Assembly (NCBI GenBank): GCA_030247855.1
Contig: JAPDRN010000087.1
Location: forward strand, 62,001-126,000
Reading direction: 5' to 3'
Source: Knufia peltigerae
Lineage: Eukaryota; Ascomycota; Eurotiomycetes; Chaetothyriales; Trichomeriaceae
Length of the DNA: 64,000 bases
Position 1 is the first letter of the stretch. Every line of letters begins with the position of its first letter. The notes under the pieces were generated by a model. The model ran no database searches. It saw only the letters and a list, made by a program, of their open reading frames with translations, and had not been told where the DNA came from. Of the stretch, positions 20,718-33,368 are shown in pieces. The position numbers and the translations under genes were made by a program.

Positions 20718-21342
20718 CTGGCACAAGCTACTCTGCCAACCCCTTTGTAACATCTAATTCCTTTGGCGTTGTTCTTCTACAGTGGCCTCTAACGCATGGA
20801 AGGCGAATGTGTACGCCGTCTTCCGGCAACGCTGTGGTGTTTGAGATACTTTTCACATTGGTTACAATACCCGCTGCTTCGGACAGGACGAAAATGACTT
20901 ATTGAGTGGACATAACTTCACGGGTTATATGTGGTAGTGTTGGTTTTGGGACTTTCCAGGCGCCTAATCGTTAAGTTGTTGTTGTTGTTGTTTTTTGGAC
21001 AATTGATGCAGCATTGCTGGCGTACAAAGAAGAGCTCTTGAATGATCAGCCATCTTACCTCAAGCCAGATTTCTCCCGTTTTTCGCTGAGCCAATCTTTT
21101 CTACCTGAACGTGAGACGCTGATGCTTTGGCCAGTTGCAGCTTCTGTGACGATATTTTCTGTTCAGCGTCGACCCAAGTCGCAACTGCCGTGATCCCAAG
21201 AACCGCAACTGCAAGGACGCACACCTTTCAGCTGGTCTTTCTTCCCAGTTGCTTTCATCTCACACAATGGCTACTTGATCAACATCATCAGCCTTGGTGC
21301 AATGTCATTACAGTAGCCGAATCCTGCTTGCATACCAAAAAC
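20718..21342. other. Intergenic spacer
   Basis: This is the 3' flank of somA with a short GTT run near 20978-20992, then the promoter of the next gene. No coding sequence was seen. Confidence 0.5.
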
Positions 21343-23255
21343 ATGCGATATCAACACTGGGATGTGCTTTTGTTCCCTGGAGACTCCAAGATTCCGATCC
21401 AAGAATTTGACACAAGGTGTTATGCCTTGGAACAAGGTGAGAAGTTCTTCCTCTCCACCTCCGTACTCTTGAAGTGATGCTAACAAATAATCAAGCATCG
21501 TGCCTTCAAGGTCTTGACTTCAATCGCAGTAACTATGAATCAATGAACATCCTCCCTACCCTCACATGTTTTGTGGCAAGTCTCGAACGTGGATCATCCT
21601 TTCGCATCTCGATTCATAGCTGGGAGAAGCCGAAAGCGTCAAGCTTGCTCCTGAGGTCGAAAAGGGCGGAAGAGATTGTTCTGTTCGAAGCCAATGTATA
21701 CGTGGACGGAATATTGACAGCGTCTGATGATAGACATTTGATCAAGGCGCCAGAGCTGACATTGCTGCCAGACACCGGACATTCGAGGACGGCGCCTGGC
21801 CAGAGGTCATTGGTATGTGGCATGTTGCTTTTGCGGAAACTTTTTGATGGACTGACGGCATATAGCAGATGGAGGTGATTTCCCCTTTGCGATCGGGCTT
21901 GCCAGAAGTTAACACTCAGAAGAAGGTCACCACCGTCTCCGTTTTCCCAGCGTTCGCAAAGAAGTTCTTCAACAGCCACACTGGGTGCCTGGTGACCCTG
22001 TTGGTCGGATCAAGGTTGTGATCGCTGAGGGAGTCCTACGAGACACCACTCCACCGAAAGCCTCATCCACCACATTTGACCGATTTCGGGATGTTGTCAG
22101 CTTTTCGTTTCAGCATGCACCTCAATGTGAGCCAAAGATCATGGTACCATGGTGCATAGCTAATGATTAGCAGATATTCTCGAATATTCCGGTATCGCAT
22201 GGCCGAATATGCGACTCTTTGCCAGGGCTTTGAAAAGGTCAACGAGGCCCCCGCCTATTGGCAGCCGTTTACCACCAGCCACTGCGCATGAATCTCATTC
22301 GCATTCTCCTCGGCGTATGCCAGGTGCAGTGGCCCTAGAGAGACCGTCATCTAGAGACACCGAACCGTTTCAAAACTTGTTGAACGCGGAGGCGTTTTCT
22401 GATTTAAAGTCTGATTCAGTGACCAAGCCCAGCTTGTTAACTGCCACCAGAAAGGTCTCACCTACCAGCAGTGCGGAATATGAAGATCCTTTCCTTGGAC
22501 CAGCGGGCTCGACACGGCACTGGAGGATGCGGATGAGGTCCAGCAGCCATGATATTCCCATGTTCGACTACTCCTCGAACTACAGCGGAGCTCCCACGGA
22601 GATGTCGGGACTTAGCTTCCCTAAGGCCAACTTTCTCAAGCACATGCGTGAAGCCAATCCAGAAGAGATCGTGGAAGCCCTCAGTCCAGTACGGAAGGAA
22701 CGGCTGCTTGAAGTTCTCAGTGCATCACAAAGCCCTGCACGAGGTCCCAATCCACCAACCAACAGTCCATGTGAAACTGTACATGGCGGCCGTGCACATT
22801 CTCCGATTGACAAACTTACCACGCTTGTCGCGTCCTCAGGGGAAGCTAGTTTTTCTGGCGATGTTGAGGAAGAATTTTGGTCGAAAGCTCTACAGAAACG
22901 AGAGAGCAGTGAGGGCCTTGGATCACGAAACAGTCGGGGCGGCCCAAAAGACAAAAGCAGCAAGATTAATAGCAGTTCCAAACCGACGCCGACCTCTAGC
23001 GAAACAGCTAGACGAAGCAGTCTGGCTCCGTTAGAAGGTAGATCATCGTCGCTACGTATCTCCAGACAAAGATCGATGTCGAATGCTTCCAAACGCAAGC
23101 GTGCCTCACTGTCTCCTTCTATCAAGATCAGTACACCTGGAAGTACGATCCATGTTGTGATTGACTCTACACCGGCGTCACCAAGAAGGGAGAAGGCATT
23201 GGGACAGATACGTGGTAAGCCCAGTGGTGGTGAAATGCCGTCTCATCGACGCTAA
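21343..23255 (+). CDS. Conserved ascomycete protein of unknown function
   Basis: The model has five exons: 21343-21436, 21496-21721, 21772-21812, 21920-22126 and 22174-23255 (549 aa). I recall this fungal family for its N-terminal half, which here shows LLFPGDSKIPIQEFDTRCY, SSFRISIHSWEKP, VLFEANVYVDGILTA, GRIKVVIAEG, DVVSFSFQHAP and ILEYSGIAWPN in order. The fold is probably beta-rich; no catalytic motif is visible. The C-terminal half is Ser/Arg-rich and disordered. Without splicing the ORF is broken; with it the conserved blocks fall in one frame. Intron 3 (21813-21919) is 107 nt, twice the local norm, and may instead be two introns around a 6-nt exon (21869-21874); both readings keep the frame. 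Function and location are not known. Confidence 0.75.
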
Positions 23256-24022
23256 GAGGGCAACTAGTCGACGGCGGTCATTCGGAATCATTGCTTTCTA
23301 CATTGCAACGTCTTGTTGCTCGACATGACGGTCAAAACACATGTTGACGGGCGGTATGATATCAAACCGATATTGCTCTATAGCCCTCGAGAGTGCGTAT
23401 ACAGCACTGAGAGACCCAACACGTCTAAAATTGTATGGCTTAAGTTGGTATGATTGGGTTTGACATATGGTATATGGTGGGGATGGTATAGTATACCTTT
23501 GAATGCAGACGCAGAGAACGATGATTGAAGCTGCTCTAAGGGCGATGGAGTACTTTGCTATAGATTATGGGTTTTGTATCAAGTTATACTCGTAACAAGA
23601 GTCGGTAGCAGTAGCAAGTCCACTTGCAAACGTTGAAATTCGCATAACTTCGCTTATTCTCGGACAAAGATCTCGGGTCTGGAGTAAATTGGTACTGTAC
23701 CGGTACTCGAGGTACCCCACAATGAACCGTTGTACTGTACGAATACTTGGACTGATGAAATTGCCCCACGAACATGTTAAAATCTTTTGCCTCTGGTTCA
23801 CCGTGACTCACCCACTAACTGACTCATTGTATACATACCCTCTTGTTTACTGAAATCCGTTGGACAAACTGAGAAAGATACGATATTCTACAGGAGGAGT
23901 CTTTGATTCGAAATAGTCCCGAGTCCCTGACTGGATCTCTTCCGACCACCCCCTCCATCCTCCCGCCAATAAGTTGAAGCGGTCTCTAGCAGATTCAGCC
24001 TCGTGCTAGGACGGTAGCGAAG
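23256..24022. other. Intergenic region, LEU4 promoter
   Basis: This carries the 3' flank of the previous gene and the LEU4 promoter with two TGACTCA sites (listed separately). No gene was seen. Confidence 0.6.
23804..23826 (+). promoter_or_regulatory. Paired TGACTCA (Gcn4/CpcA-type) sites upstream of LEU4
   Basis: Two perfect TGACTCA heptamers lie at 23804-23810 and 23820-23826, about 200 bp before the LEU4 start codon. This is the binding sequence of Gcn4/CPC1/CpcA, the bZIP activator of cross-pathway control of amino acid synthesis. The match of site and gene makes a functional role likely; it is inferred from sequence. Confidence 0.75.
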
Positions 24023-26216
24023 ATGCCCATGTATGTTGTTGTGCCCCTTGACGACCCTCTTGCACTGCTGACCGGACCCCATCCAGGCTTCGTGAACCAT
24101 GGAAGAAATACCGCAAATTCAAACCTCTTGACCTACCTGACCGCCAATGGCCCTCGAGAACGATCGACGCCCCTCCGAGATGGCTGGCTACCGATCTAAG
24201 AGATGGAAACCAAAGTCTTGTTGACCCTATGGTAAGATTAGATGTCCCGGTTCCCTCACCATGGCTGATCCTGTTGCAAGGATGGCGAGCAAAAACTGCG
24301 CTTCTTCAAGATGTTGGTCGAGTTGGGCTACAAGGAGATCGAGGTCTCGTTTCCCTCCGCTTCCCAGACCGACTTTGATTTCACGAGACACTTGGTGGAA
24401 ACACCGGATATTGTCCCCGACGACGTATGGTTACAGGTCTTGTCGCCCTGTCGAGAAGATCTGATCCGTCGTACCGTTGATTCACTCAAAGGAGCGAAGA
24501 AAGCAATTCTACATTTATACCTTGCGACGAGCGAGTGCTTTAGGAGGATAGTCTTTGGTATGACAGAAGATGAAAGCCTTGCTCTGGCGGTCAAATGCGC
24601 CAAGTTCGCTCGGTCTATCACCAAGGATGACCCAAGTCAGGCAGGGACCGAATGGCTTTTCGAATTTAGCCCTGAAACCTTCTCCGACACCTCTCCGGAA
24701 TATGTCATCAAGATATGCGAGGCTGTCAAGGAGGCCTGGGGTCCGACCGAAGACTCGAAGCTCATTTTTAACCTACCGGCGACCGTTGAGATGTCCACGC
24801 CCAACGTCTTTGCCGACCAAATCGAATATTTCTGTACGCACATGACAGATCGGGAAAAGATTTGTGTTTCCGTGCACTGTCACAACGACCGGGGATGCGC
24901 AGTGGCTGCCTCTGAACTCTCCCAGATGGCTGGAGCCGACAGAGTGGAAGGTACTTTGTTTGGCAACGGGGAGCGGACGGGCAATGTCGACCTTGTCACC
25001 CTCGCCATGAATCTTTATACCCAGGGAATATGGCCCAATGTTGACTTCAGCGACATCCAGAAGGTCATTCGAGTCTGCGAGGAATCGACCAAGATCCCGG
25101 TCAACGAACGGTGGCCATATGGTGGACAGTTGGTCGTTTGTGCCTTCAGCGGCTCACACCAAGACGCCATCAAGAAAGGATTCAACGAACGAAAGACTCT
25201 GGGTTCGAATCACGAGTCTCGGTGGGACGTGCCATATCTTCCTCTGGATCCTCAGGATATTGGACGTACGTACGAGGCTGTCATTCGTGTCAATTCACAA
25301 TCTGGAAAGGGTGGTGTTGCCTGGGTCATTCAGAGAAGCCTCGAGCTCGATTTGCCCCGAGGATTGCAAATTGCTTTCAGTAGGATCGTCCAGAAAGAGG
25401 CAGACGCAAAGGGCCGAGAGTTGCTCCCACGTGAGATCCAGGCACTTTTCGAAGAGTCATACCATCTGAACCAGAATCCTCGTTTTACTCTGGTTGACTA
25501 CAACATTACAGCAGTAAGAGCGACGTCGCCAGCACCCCCGACCAAGTCATCAGCTGGCCAACCTCCTCAGACAGTGGCACCAGCTCAGAACACGTCGACC
25601 GCCAAACGGCAATTTGCTGGTGTCATTGCTATCGACGGCGTTCAGCACCCGGTCGTCGGCGTCGGGAATGGCGCTCTGTCTTCCTTGGCCAATGCTCTGC
25701 ATTCTTTGGGCATCGATCTCGATGTTGCTGATTACAAGGAACATGCCATCGGTGAAGGCCGTGACGTGAAAGCCGCTACCTACATAGAGTGTACGGCTAG
25801 CAGCTCCCACGAGAAAGTGTGGGGTGTCGGCATTCATGAGGACGTGGTACAAGCATCTTTGATTGCAATGTTAAGCGCTGCCAGCTCAGTATGGAAGTTC
25901 TCATCAGTGAAAGATTTGGGCAAGCTAACACACGCCACAGTTCCTGACATCTAGAGTCTCCACGCCTGTGCCTTTCCGACCCAAACATCTGCGACAATTT
26001 TCAGAGGCGGAGTTGGAAGCCCTCGAACGCTTGAATCTGAACCAGACAGATAGTGCCAGCAGCCCATTGAGGACATCGGTCACACTCGAGCAGCCAGCTA
26101 CACCTTCCAAACTGAACATGTCAACCGCGGGTGCTGGTAGTGTGCCGGCACAAAAGGTCGACATTGGTTTGTTGGAAAAGAAGGCCGAGCTCAATGGCCA
26201 CGCGGATCAGGCGTAA
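24023..26216 (+). CDS. leu4: 2-isopropylmalate synthase
   Basis: The four exons are 24023-24030, 24087-24231, 24281-25888 and 25941-26216, giving 678 aa; exon 1 is only 8 nt (ATGCCCAT). The enzyme condenses acetyl-CoA with 2-ketoisovalerate, the first committed step of leucine synthesis. The HMGL-like barrel shows [15 protein letters not shown] at the start, with the metal-binding Asp and catalytic Arg, and [14 protein letters not shown] with metal-binding His residues. [15 protein letters not shown] follows. A linker rich in Pro/Ala leads to the C-terminal LeuA regulatory domain, which gives leucine feedback. The last exon adds a Ser/Thr-rich tail. The start [16 protein letters not shown] is usual for fungal LEU4; mitochondrial import is possible in the family but no clear presequence is visible. 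Gcn4-type sites lie upstream. Confidence 0.96.
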
Positions 26217-27316
26217 TCCATCATGCTTTATTCAAAACTTCCATAAAACTTAAGCATTCTCTAAAATGGCAAAGTGAGGAGGGTGGTGGTGGCCATGCAA
26301 GAAAAGTTGATTCGCAAAAATGCCTGAAATGCCCTACATGAGCTTTTGTTGTATGTATCCCATCAGATTGAACTGACACTGGCAAAATGAGTATGAATTG
26401 GTAGATACCTGTCTGATCCAGTAGTGTGCACGTAGTTTGGGTCAAGCCCTAGAAGCTCAACAAACGCAACAAGTCTGTGAAGCAGTCAATGCCTGGAAGA
26501 GAATCGGACAAAACCCCCATGGGACACTAGAGTATATCGTTTTGCCTACTCCGGATGTGTCGAACGGAGGAAGCACATGCTCATGAACTGCCTGAGTTCT
26601 TGTACTACGAGTAGAAATGCCGTGGAGTACGTTGGGTATGAAGGTCCGGTGTTACGCACATGTCTGCAGGTCTTCAGGCAAAAAGGTAACCTAGGCAGTA
26701 AGCACCATTGCTCATTAATTAAGCTAGGCATGCATTGGGCACTACGCCTACATGGGCCCAGGCCCCCACGCCCCAAGCCCAGCCCCAATAGTGTCCGAGA
26801 TTTGGACTGCACATGCTGGCGAAATGCCCCCGCGGCGTCCAATGGAGTCAGTATAAGCCTAAATGACCTCGTCGCTATTCGGTTCCCGGACACCGACGTG
26901 CAGGACCTAATCAAGTATGACATCTTCAGTGCATGGTGCCCATCCCCATGTCAACCCAGTCAACCCACCTTCATCCCAAGTCGCAGCGTGGATGCAACTG
27001 TTCGACTTCACCTCCTTCCCCGGAAGTACCGCCTCTGTTTCGTGTTGATTTTGATGTCGGATTGTCCACCACCCTGCGCCGGCTACAGCCTCACCACCCT
27101 TGCGACGCTCTCTTTCGACACTACCCGACAGCCATCCTGCCCCTTTGCCTTCACTCATCTGTGACTTGAGTGTCATGGTGCGAGTCATGGGAGCGGGAAG
27201 GAAGTAATCTCCATTATACCATCTCGTTTCCGACCAATACGCCCTCACGGAGCAGTCCCTACGCCTTCGACTGTGTCGGTCCCTGAGACCAAACGCCTCG
27301 AGATACTGTGATCCCT
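26217..27316. other. Intergenic region
   Basis: This holds the 3' flank of LEU4 and the promoter of the glycerol-3-phosphate dehydrogenase gene. ORFs on both strands at 26577-27248 are C-rich and show no domain. I see no gene. Confidence 0.5.
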
Positions 27317-29646
27317 ATGGCCTCCTCCACCCGCTCCTCGCGTCGCTTCCTCAAGCCGCTCGTCTACTCTGCCGCTGCCCTTGCTGGTGTTGGTGTAGCC
27401 GTCATATATGTTTCCTACAGGCCCATCAATGTCCCCGGGTCCCAGGGAGCCGTCGTCCCTGTTCTACGCACAAAAGATGGAAAAATCATACCACCTAAAT
27501 TCCCCTTGATAAAGTCCCGGGCAGAGCAGATCGCAGACCTTCGAAAAAGTGGCGGGCTAGTTGGGGCAAGCTCAGAGACACAAATTACACAGCAGATCCG
27601 GAACAGCTTTGACAGACTCCGTGGCGTAACGAGCACGACAGGCGATAAAGATGCGCAACTTGCCGCGGACCAAGACGCTGGCGAGCCGTACGACTTGCTC
27701 GTCATCGGCGGTGGTGCCACGGGTTCGGGCATTGCACTCGATGCCGCAACACGGGGACTCAAAGTCGCACTGGTTGAACGAGATGATTTCGCTGCCGGCA
27801 CGAGCAGCAAGAGCACAAAACTCGTACACGGCGGCGTGCGATATCTTGAGAAGGCGGTCTGGGAACTCGACTACAACCAGTACGCTCTGGTCAAAGAGGC
27901 CTTGCGAGAAAGGAAGTATTTCCTCGACACAGCGCCACACTTGAGTACGTGGTTGCCCATCATGATACCGCTCCAGAAATGGTGGCAGGCGCCATATTTC
28001 TGGGCCGGCACGAAATTCTATGACTTTCTCGCTGGCAGCGAGGGTATTGAAACCAGTTACTTTCTAACCAAGAGCAAAGCACTGGATGCATTCCCGATGC
28101 TGAAAAAGGAGAATCTCGTAGGTGCCCTGGTGTATTACGACGGTGCGCACAACGACAGTCGGATGAACGTGAGTATTGCGGCAACAGCGGCGCTGTACGG
28201 GGCAACTGTTGTGAACCACTTGGAAGTTACCCAGTTGACCAAAGATGCGAACGGTCGACTGACCGGTGCTGTGGCGAGGGATATTATTGATCTCAAGAAC
28301 GGTGGCAGGGGAGCTCCGATCACAATACGTGCGAAGGGTGTTATCAATGCGACGGGCCCTTTCTGTGATAGCATTCGAAAGATGGATGATGAGAAGGCAC
28401 AAGAAATTGTGGCGCCAAGTTCGGGTGTGCATGTTGTGCTGCCCGGGTACTACAGTCCTCAAAAGAACAGCATGGGCTTGATCGATCCGAGCACGAGTGA
28501 TGGGCGAGTCATTTTCTTCTTGCCGTGGCAAGGCAATACGATTGCTGGGACGACGGACGCACCGTGCAATATAACGCAACAACCCGTTGCAGGTGAAGAT
28601 GAGATTGGGTGGATCTTGAATGAGATCAGAGGCTACCTCTCACCTGATATCAATGTAAGACGAGGAGACGTCCTGGCCGCTTGGTCAGGCATTAGGCCGT
28701 TGGTGAAGGATCCAAAAGCAAAGAACACCGAGTCCCTTGTGCGAAATCACCTTGTCACAGTGTCGGAATCCGGTCTGCTTACCTGCGCAGGTGGAAAGTG
28801 GACGACGTATCGCCAGATGGCTGAGGATGCTGTCGACGAGGCGGTCAAACAGTTCAGTCTGCAGACAAGACCTGTACAAACACCGAGAAGGATAAGTGGC
28901 TCGGAAAGAGTGAATGATGCTGCGCCGCTTGATGGATCGTGTCAGACACATCAGGTGCGATTAGTTGGAGCGCATGGGTATTCCAAGACGCTCTTCATCA
29001 ACCTCGTACAGCATTTTGGCATAGAGACCGAAGTGGCAAAGCATCTTGCCGAAGCTTATGGCGATCGAGCTTGGACGGTTGCAGCTCTCTCAAGCCCTAC
29101 AGACGAACGATTTCCGGTTCGAGGCAAGCGAATTTCACCACTTTATCCTTTTGTGGATGGCGAGGTGCGGTACGCGGTCCGCCATGAATTTGCCCAGAGG
29201 GCCGTGGATGTTATCGCCCGGCGAACCAGACTTGCATTCCTGAACGCCCAAGCAGCACTGGAAGCTTTACCCACAGTCATCGACTTGATGGCGGACGAGC
29301 TGAAGTGGGACAGCAAGCGTAAGGAGGCGGAGTGGAAGGACAGCGTGGCTTTCCTTGCTTCGATGGGTCTTCCAAAGAGCAAGTTGGGAGTATCACGAAG
29401 AGATGTTGAGACTGGGAGGGCTGGCTTTGCGGACGACTGGGAACGGAAGTTGTATTCCAGATATGGTGAGTCTGGTCCCCCACGTCTTTCCTGTAATTTA
29501 TTTCTGGTTATGAGCATTCTTGGAGACTCATGGACATCCTGGCTGACAGCAGAGAAGATGGCCCTGCAGATACACTGGCGAGTGACTCAAAGCTACAGCC
29601 CGGCCAAAATCCGGGGTTGGGCACTGAATCCCCAGCCAACTCGTAG
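27317..29646 (+). CDS. gut2: Mitochondrial FAD-dependent glycerol-3-phosphate dehydrogenase
   Basis: The enzyme oxidises sn-glycerol-3-phosphate to dihydroxyacetone phosphate and passes electrons to ubiquinone at the inner mitochondrial membrane. It is used in glycerol growth and the G3P shuttle. ATG 27317 opens a presequence with basic residues and one hydrophobic segment (LVYSAAALAGVGVAVIYVSY). The FAD-binding motif VIGGGATGSGIALDAATRG lies near residue 128, followed by TSSKSTKLVHGGVRYLEKA, a DAO-type signature, and CAGGKWTTYRQMAEDAVDEA. Exon 1 runs to 29465. I infer a terminal intron at 29466-29554 (GTGAGT...AGAG) and a short last exon ending at TAG 29644-29646, giving 746 aa. Without splicing the frame stays open to 29761 with an implausible tail. 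The exact acceptor is uncertain. Confidence 0.92.
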
Positions 29647-30320
29647 GACGAATTCGTCCCTTCAACCATCCATACTTGTTCTAAACTTAATACCGATGAT
29701 TGTTCCCAGATCTGGTGCAGCTTCTCGCGTACCGAATTTCGTTGAGGTCGATTCCTTCTGACTCCGGCTGCCTTGCGACACTTTTCACCTTTGCCCATCA
29801 GACCGCAGGTGGCTGCAGCAATGACCTCCGCCTCAGCGCATAGATGCCATGACAACACCATGAGCTACATGAAAATGCGGTGATGGCTCTTGCCGATCAT
29901 GAGCTGTTGCCTTCCTAACAGCGCCTTGTGTGGTTCTTGCCTCTGGGTGATTTTCTTGGTTCACCAACGAAACGTCTGTATCAAGTGTCGGGTAAGAAAG
30001 GTTCTTCATTTAGCTTGCAATTCGACACCTTTTCCAGCCTGCATACATAGGGCGGGTATCCTTCCTCTCCTGCTGTTCCTCTTCCTCCTCTTCTCTCATC
30101 CTACCTATCCTTCTTTGTCCCCTAGGAGTTCTGAACGCATGTTACATGTGCCCAACAGCTCGACTCGCTTTCACACATCTGTCCACAAAATACATTATTG
30201 AAATCCCGTGCCTGAGTTAAGAGCTCTGTTGTGAGTCTTTGTCTGCTGCCTCATCGGATGCGGGTTGCTGACCAACATCCAGGGTCCGTCCTAAGCTCTT
30301 CGTGTATCAAATCCACCTAC
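29647..30320. other. Intergenic region
   Basis: This includes a pyrimidine tract near 30055-30125 upstream of the permease gene. No gene was seen. Confidence 0.5.
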
Positions 30321-32075
30321 ATGGCAAATCCAAACCCTATGTCGAGTGCGTCCTGGCGCGTGGGTCTCATGAGACAGTCTATTGCCTCGTACTTCCGCAA
30401 CAAGAAGGAGCAAGAGAAGAGTGACGATACCATCGTTGAGGCGGCTCCCCGAAATGAATCGAATGCATCTTCTAGCAATCACGGAGTCTTGGGTGGCGAA
30501 TCACCTGGGGATGAGCTGGAGAAGAATGGTATGTACAAGAAAGGCGCATCCATGCATAAAGTCGACAACGAGGTCTGACGCGGGCCGCGAAATCGCAGGT
30601 TCCACGGAAGACGACCCCATGGCGTCGCATGGTCTTAAAGATGGAGTTGAATACAAGTCTATGGCTTGGTGGTATGTCGCAGACTCTGCTCATGATGCGT
30701 TCGAATTGACCAAGCTGCAGGCAAGCTGGAATGGTCATGGTGGCCGAGACGATCTCTCTGGGCATTCTCGCCCTTCCCAATGCCATGTCGAAAGTCGGTA
30801 TTATTCCTGGTTTGATCCTCCTTCTCTGCCTCGGCGCGATGGCTTCATACTCTGGCTATGTCATCGGTCAGTTCAAACAACGATTCCGGCACATTCATTC
30901 CATGGCATGCGCTGGAGAGGTTCTCTTTGGTAAATGGGGCGGAGAGATTCTTGGATGGGGGCAATTCTTGTTTTATGTCTTTATCATGGGCAGCCACATC
31001 CTGACCTTTTCCATCATGATGAACGCCATCACAGGCCATGGAGCTTGCACCATACTCTGGATGGTGGTTGGCACTCTTCTCAGTCTGCTGTGCACACTAC
31101 CACGAACTCTCAAGAATCTTTCGTACTATTCGGTAGCCAGCTTTCTCAGCATCGTCGGTGCCGTTATGATCACCATGATCGGAGTCAGCATCACCAAGCC
31201 CGGCTTCGTCAACGGGCAGATGTCGGTCAGATTGTGGCCTCAACCGGGGCTCTCTTTCCAGGATGGGTTCCAGGCCGTGAATACCATGGTATTTGCCTAT
31301 GCAGGACATGTCGCCTTCTTCACGTTCATTTCGGAGTTGAAGAACCCCAATGACTTTCCCAAAGCCCTGGCATTTTTGCAAGTCAGCGACATCACCATGT
31401 ACATCGTCACGGCCGTGGTGGTGTACATCTATGCCGGTGAGAATGTCAAGAGCCCGGCTTTGGACAGTGCCAGCACAGTCGTCAAGAAAGTGGCGTACGG
31501 CATTGCGATTCCTACCATTGTCATTGCAGGTGTGGTCAATGGGCACGTCGGGGTCAAATACGTGTACGTGCGAATGCTTCAAAACAAACGGGATGATTTG
31601 ATGCACCAGCCACTCCGACGAATCAACAAAGATTCCAACAAGAAGGAGTTCACGAGGTTGGGAATCAGATCGTACGGCACCTGGGTGTTGATCTGTACCC
31701 TCTCATGGGTGGCAGCATGGTTGATCGCGGAAGTGGTTCCTGTTTTCAACGATCTGGTTGGGCTGACCAGTGCCCTGTTCGCGAGTTGGTTCACTTTCGG
31801 GCTCAGTGGTATGTTTTGGATGCGACTGAACCTCGTGCAAGACCAGAATGGGAAGCTCCAGATGGTCCCCTTCAAGTTGTGGACGTGGAAGATGACTTTG
31901 TTGCTTCTGATCAACTCTTTGAACATTCTTGTGGCAGCAATTCTGGTATGTTCATGCTGTGGCAGACTGATGTCTCCTGATTAACATTTTCTAGTGCTTC
32001 GTCGGCATCTATGCCAGCATTTCAAGCATGATCCATAATGGAGCAACCAAGAAGCCATTCACCTGCGCAGCTTGA
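30321..32075 (+). CDS. Amino acid permease, AAAP family (MTR-like)
   Basis: There are four exons: 30321-30528, 30599-30671, 30721-31945 and 31995-32075, giving 528 aa. A hydrophilic N-terminus of about 95 residues precedes about 11 hydrophobic segments. The first begins MVMVAETISLGILALPNAMS, the usual opening of the Aa_trans family. Other landmarks are FAYAGHVAFFTFISELKNP and NGHVGVKYVYVR. The family includes Neurospora MTR, a neutral and aromatic amino acid transporter of the plasma membrane, and other proton-coupled permeases; substrate cannot be read from sequence. The last exon adds CFVGIYASISSMIHNGATKK, completing the final segment. All introns are GT-AG, 49-70 nt. Start chosen at MANPNPMSS; an upstream in-frame ATG is weaker. 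Confidence 0.92.
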
Positions 32076-32405
32076 GCTTCAAGGGATGACAATGCGGTCA
32101 GTGACAGGGGTTTAGGAAGGTGTGTCGAGAGTATTTTCAAGACTTGTTGGACAAGGCTTAGTTGGATGTGGGATATTGGGATTGAAGGAATCAGTAATAA
32201 TCTTACATGCATCACCGTGGAGGAGGCGATGATGTGTGGCTCGTCTAGAATGTTTGTTTTACAAAATGGGTTTGGGAATGGTCTTTGATGTCGTGTCTGT
32301 TGCCGGCGTCGTCTTTTTTTAGATAGATCTGGGTCATGGGTTGATGAGTTGATTATCCATAATAATGTTTTTTATTCTTTTGATTTGTGTGTTTTGTGTT
32401 GTTGT

Positions 32406-32446
<41 letters not shown>

Positions 32447-33368
32447 TTGATGATGATGTTTGTTTACCTTGCTACGGCGTACGGAAGTACTCTGTATGGG
32501 GAGTCCCTAAGTGGTGGTGATTCGGTGGCTACCGGGGGGGAGGGGGGAGGGAGCATTCGTGGGGAATGGCAAATGGCAAATGGCAAATGGCCCATGTTTC
32601 AACTGCCGAAGAGCGTCAAAGCAAGTGCCGTTGAGGACCGAACATCACACCACAACGAAGTAGAGAGTTCATGTGCTCCGTATCATGCCTGCCTCTTTTT
32701 TTTGCCAATTATCTAAGCCCGAAAATACTTGCCGGGGTTGGTTTGGATGTTTTTTTGCTTTTTGGGTCTTGGGGTCAATGTTCGAGGCCGACCATAGCAG
32801 TTATATTGTTTTATTCTGTGCGATGTGCGATGTACGAAGAGTCGGGGGTTCATTATTTTGGTCTTTCTTGGAGAGGATTTGGTTACCCCCTAAAATCTTG
32901 GGGGGGGACCAATGTACACGCAGTACAGTACGGAGTACCTACTACGAGTACCTTACCTGATCTACCTTACCTAGAAACTGCCCGCGGCATTGAATTTTCC
33001 CGCCTCTCATGCCCCCCGGGGATGGATCACGGCAATACTCCATAATGAATGAATGTCATACACATCATACGAGTGAGTGACTGAGTGAGTACTCTTTTGT
33101 ATATAGTTTGGCGTTACCTGACAAGATGTAAATCTTGAAAAAAGAATACAAAAGAAGGTCAGAACTCATCATCATTCATCCTGCCCCCATTTAATCATAA
33201 CCATCTCCTTGTCTTTTTTTTTCCTTTTCCAAGAGTACAAACATTCCCTTGACCGTGGCAATATTATCACGAGTGACTCTGCAGGACTTCAGCGATAAAG
33301 TCACCTTCCATGATTTGATTGACACAGATTAAGATTTGTTTCATATCATTTCTGGGATATACGAAAGT
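32076..33368. other. Intergenic region with GAT microsatellite and simple repeats
   Basis: This contains about 13 tandem GAT triplets (32407-32445), a G-rich patch near 32535, a short tandem AATGGCA array (32565-32591) and GTACGGAGTAC at 32928-32938. ORFs across the GAT run encode poly-Met and are not genes. Confidence 0.75.
32407..32445 (+). repeat. (GAT)13 microsatellite
   Basis: An uninterrupted GAT triplet run follows GTTGTT and is followed by further GAT-like triplets to about 32458. It lies about 330 bp downstream of the permease stop. Confidence 0.9.

Noticed and set aside
24261..24464. Overlapping plus-strand ORF at the start of LEU4
   Set aside because: Out of frame with the conserved LEU4 text; crosses its intron 2.
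26577..27248. Overlapping ORFs of 195 and 113 codons upstream of gut2
   Set aside because: C-rich spacer, no ordered protein pattern, both strands equally open.
32387..32716. ORF with a long Met run
   Set aside because: It simply translates the GAT microsatellite.
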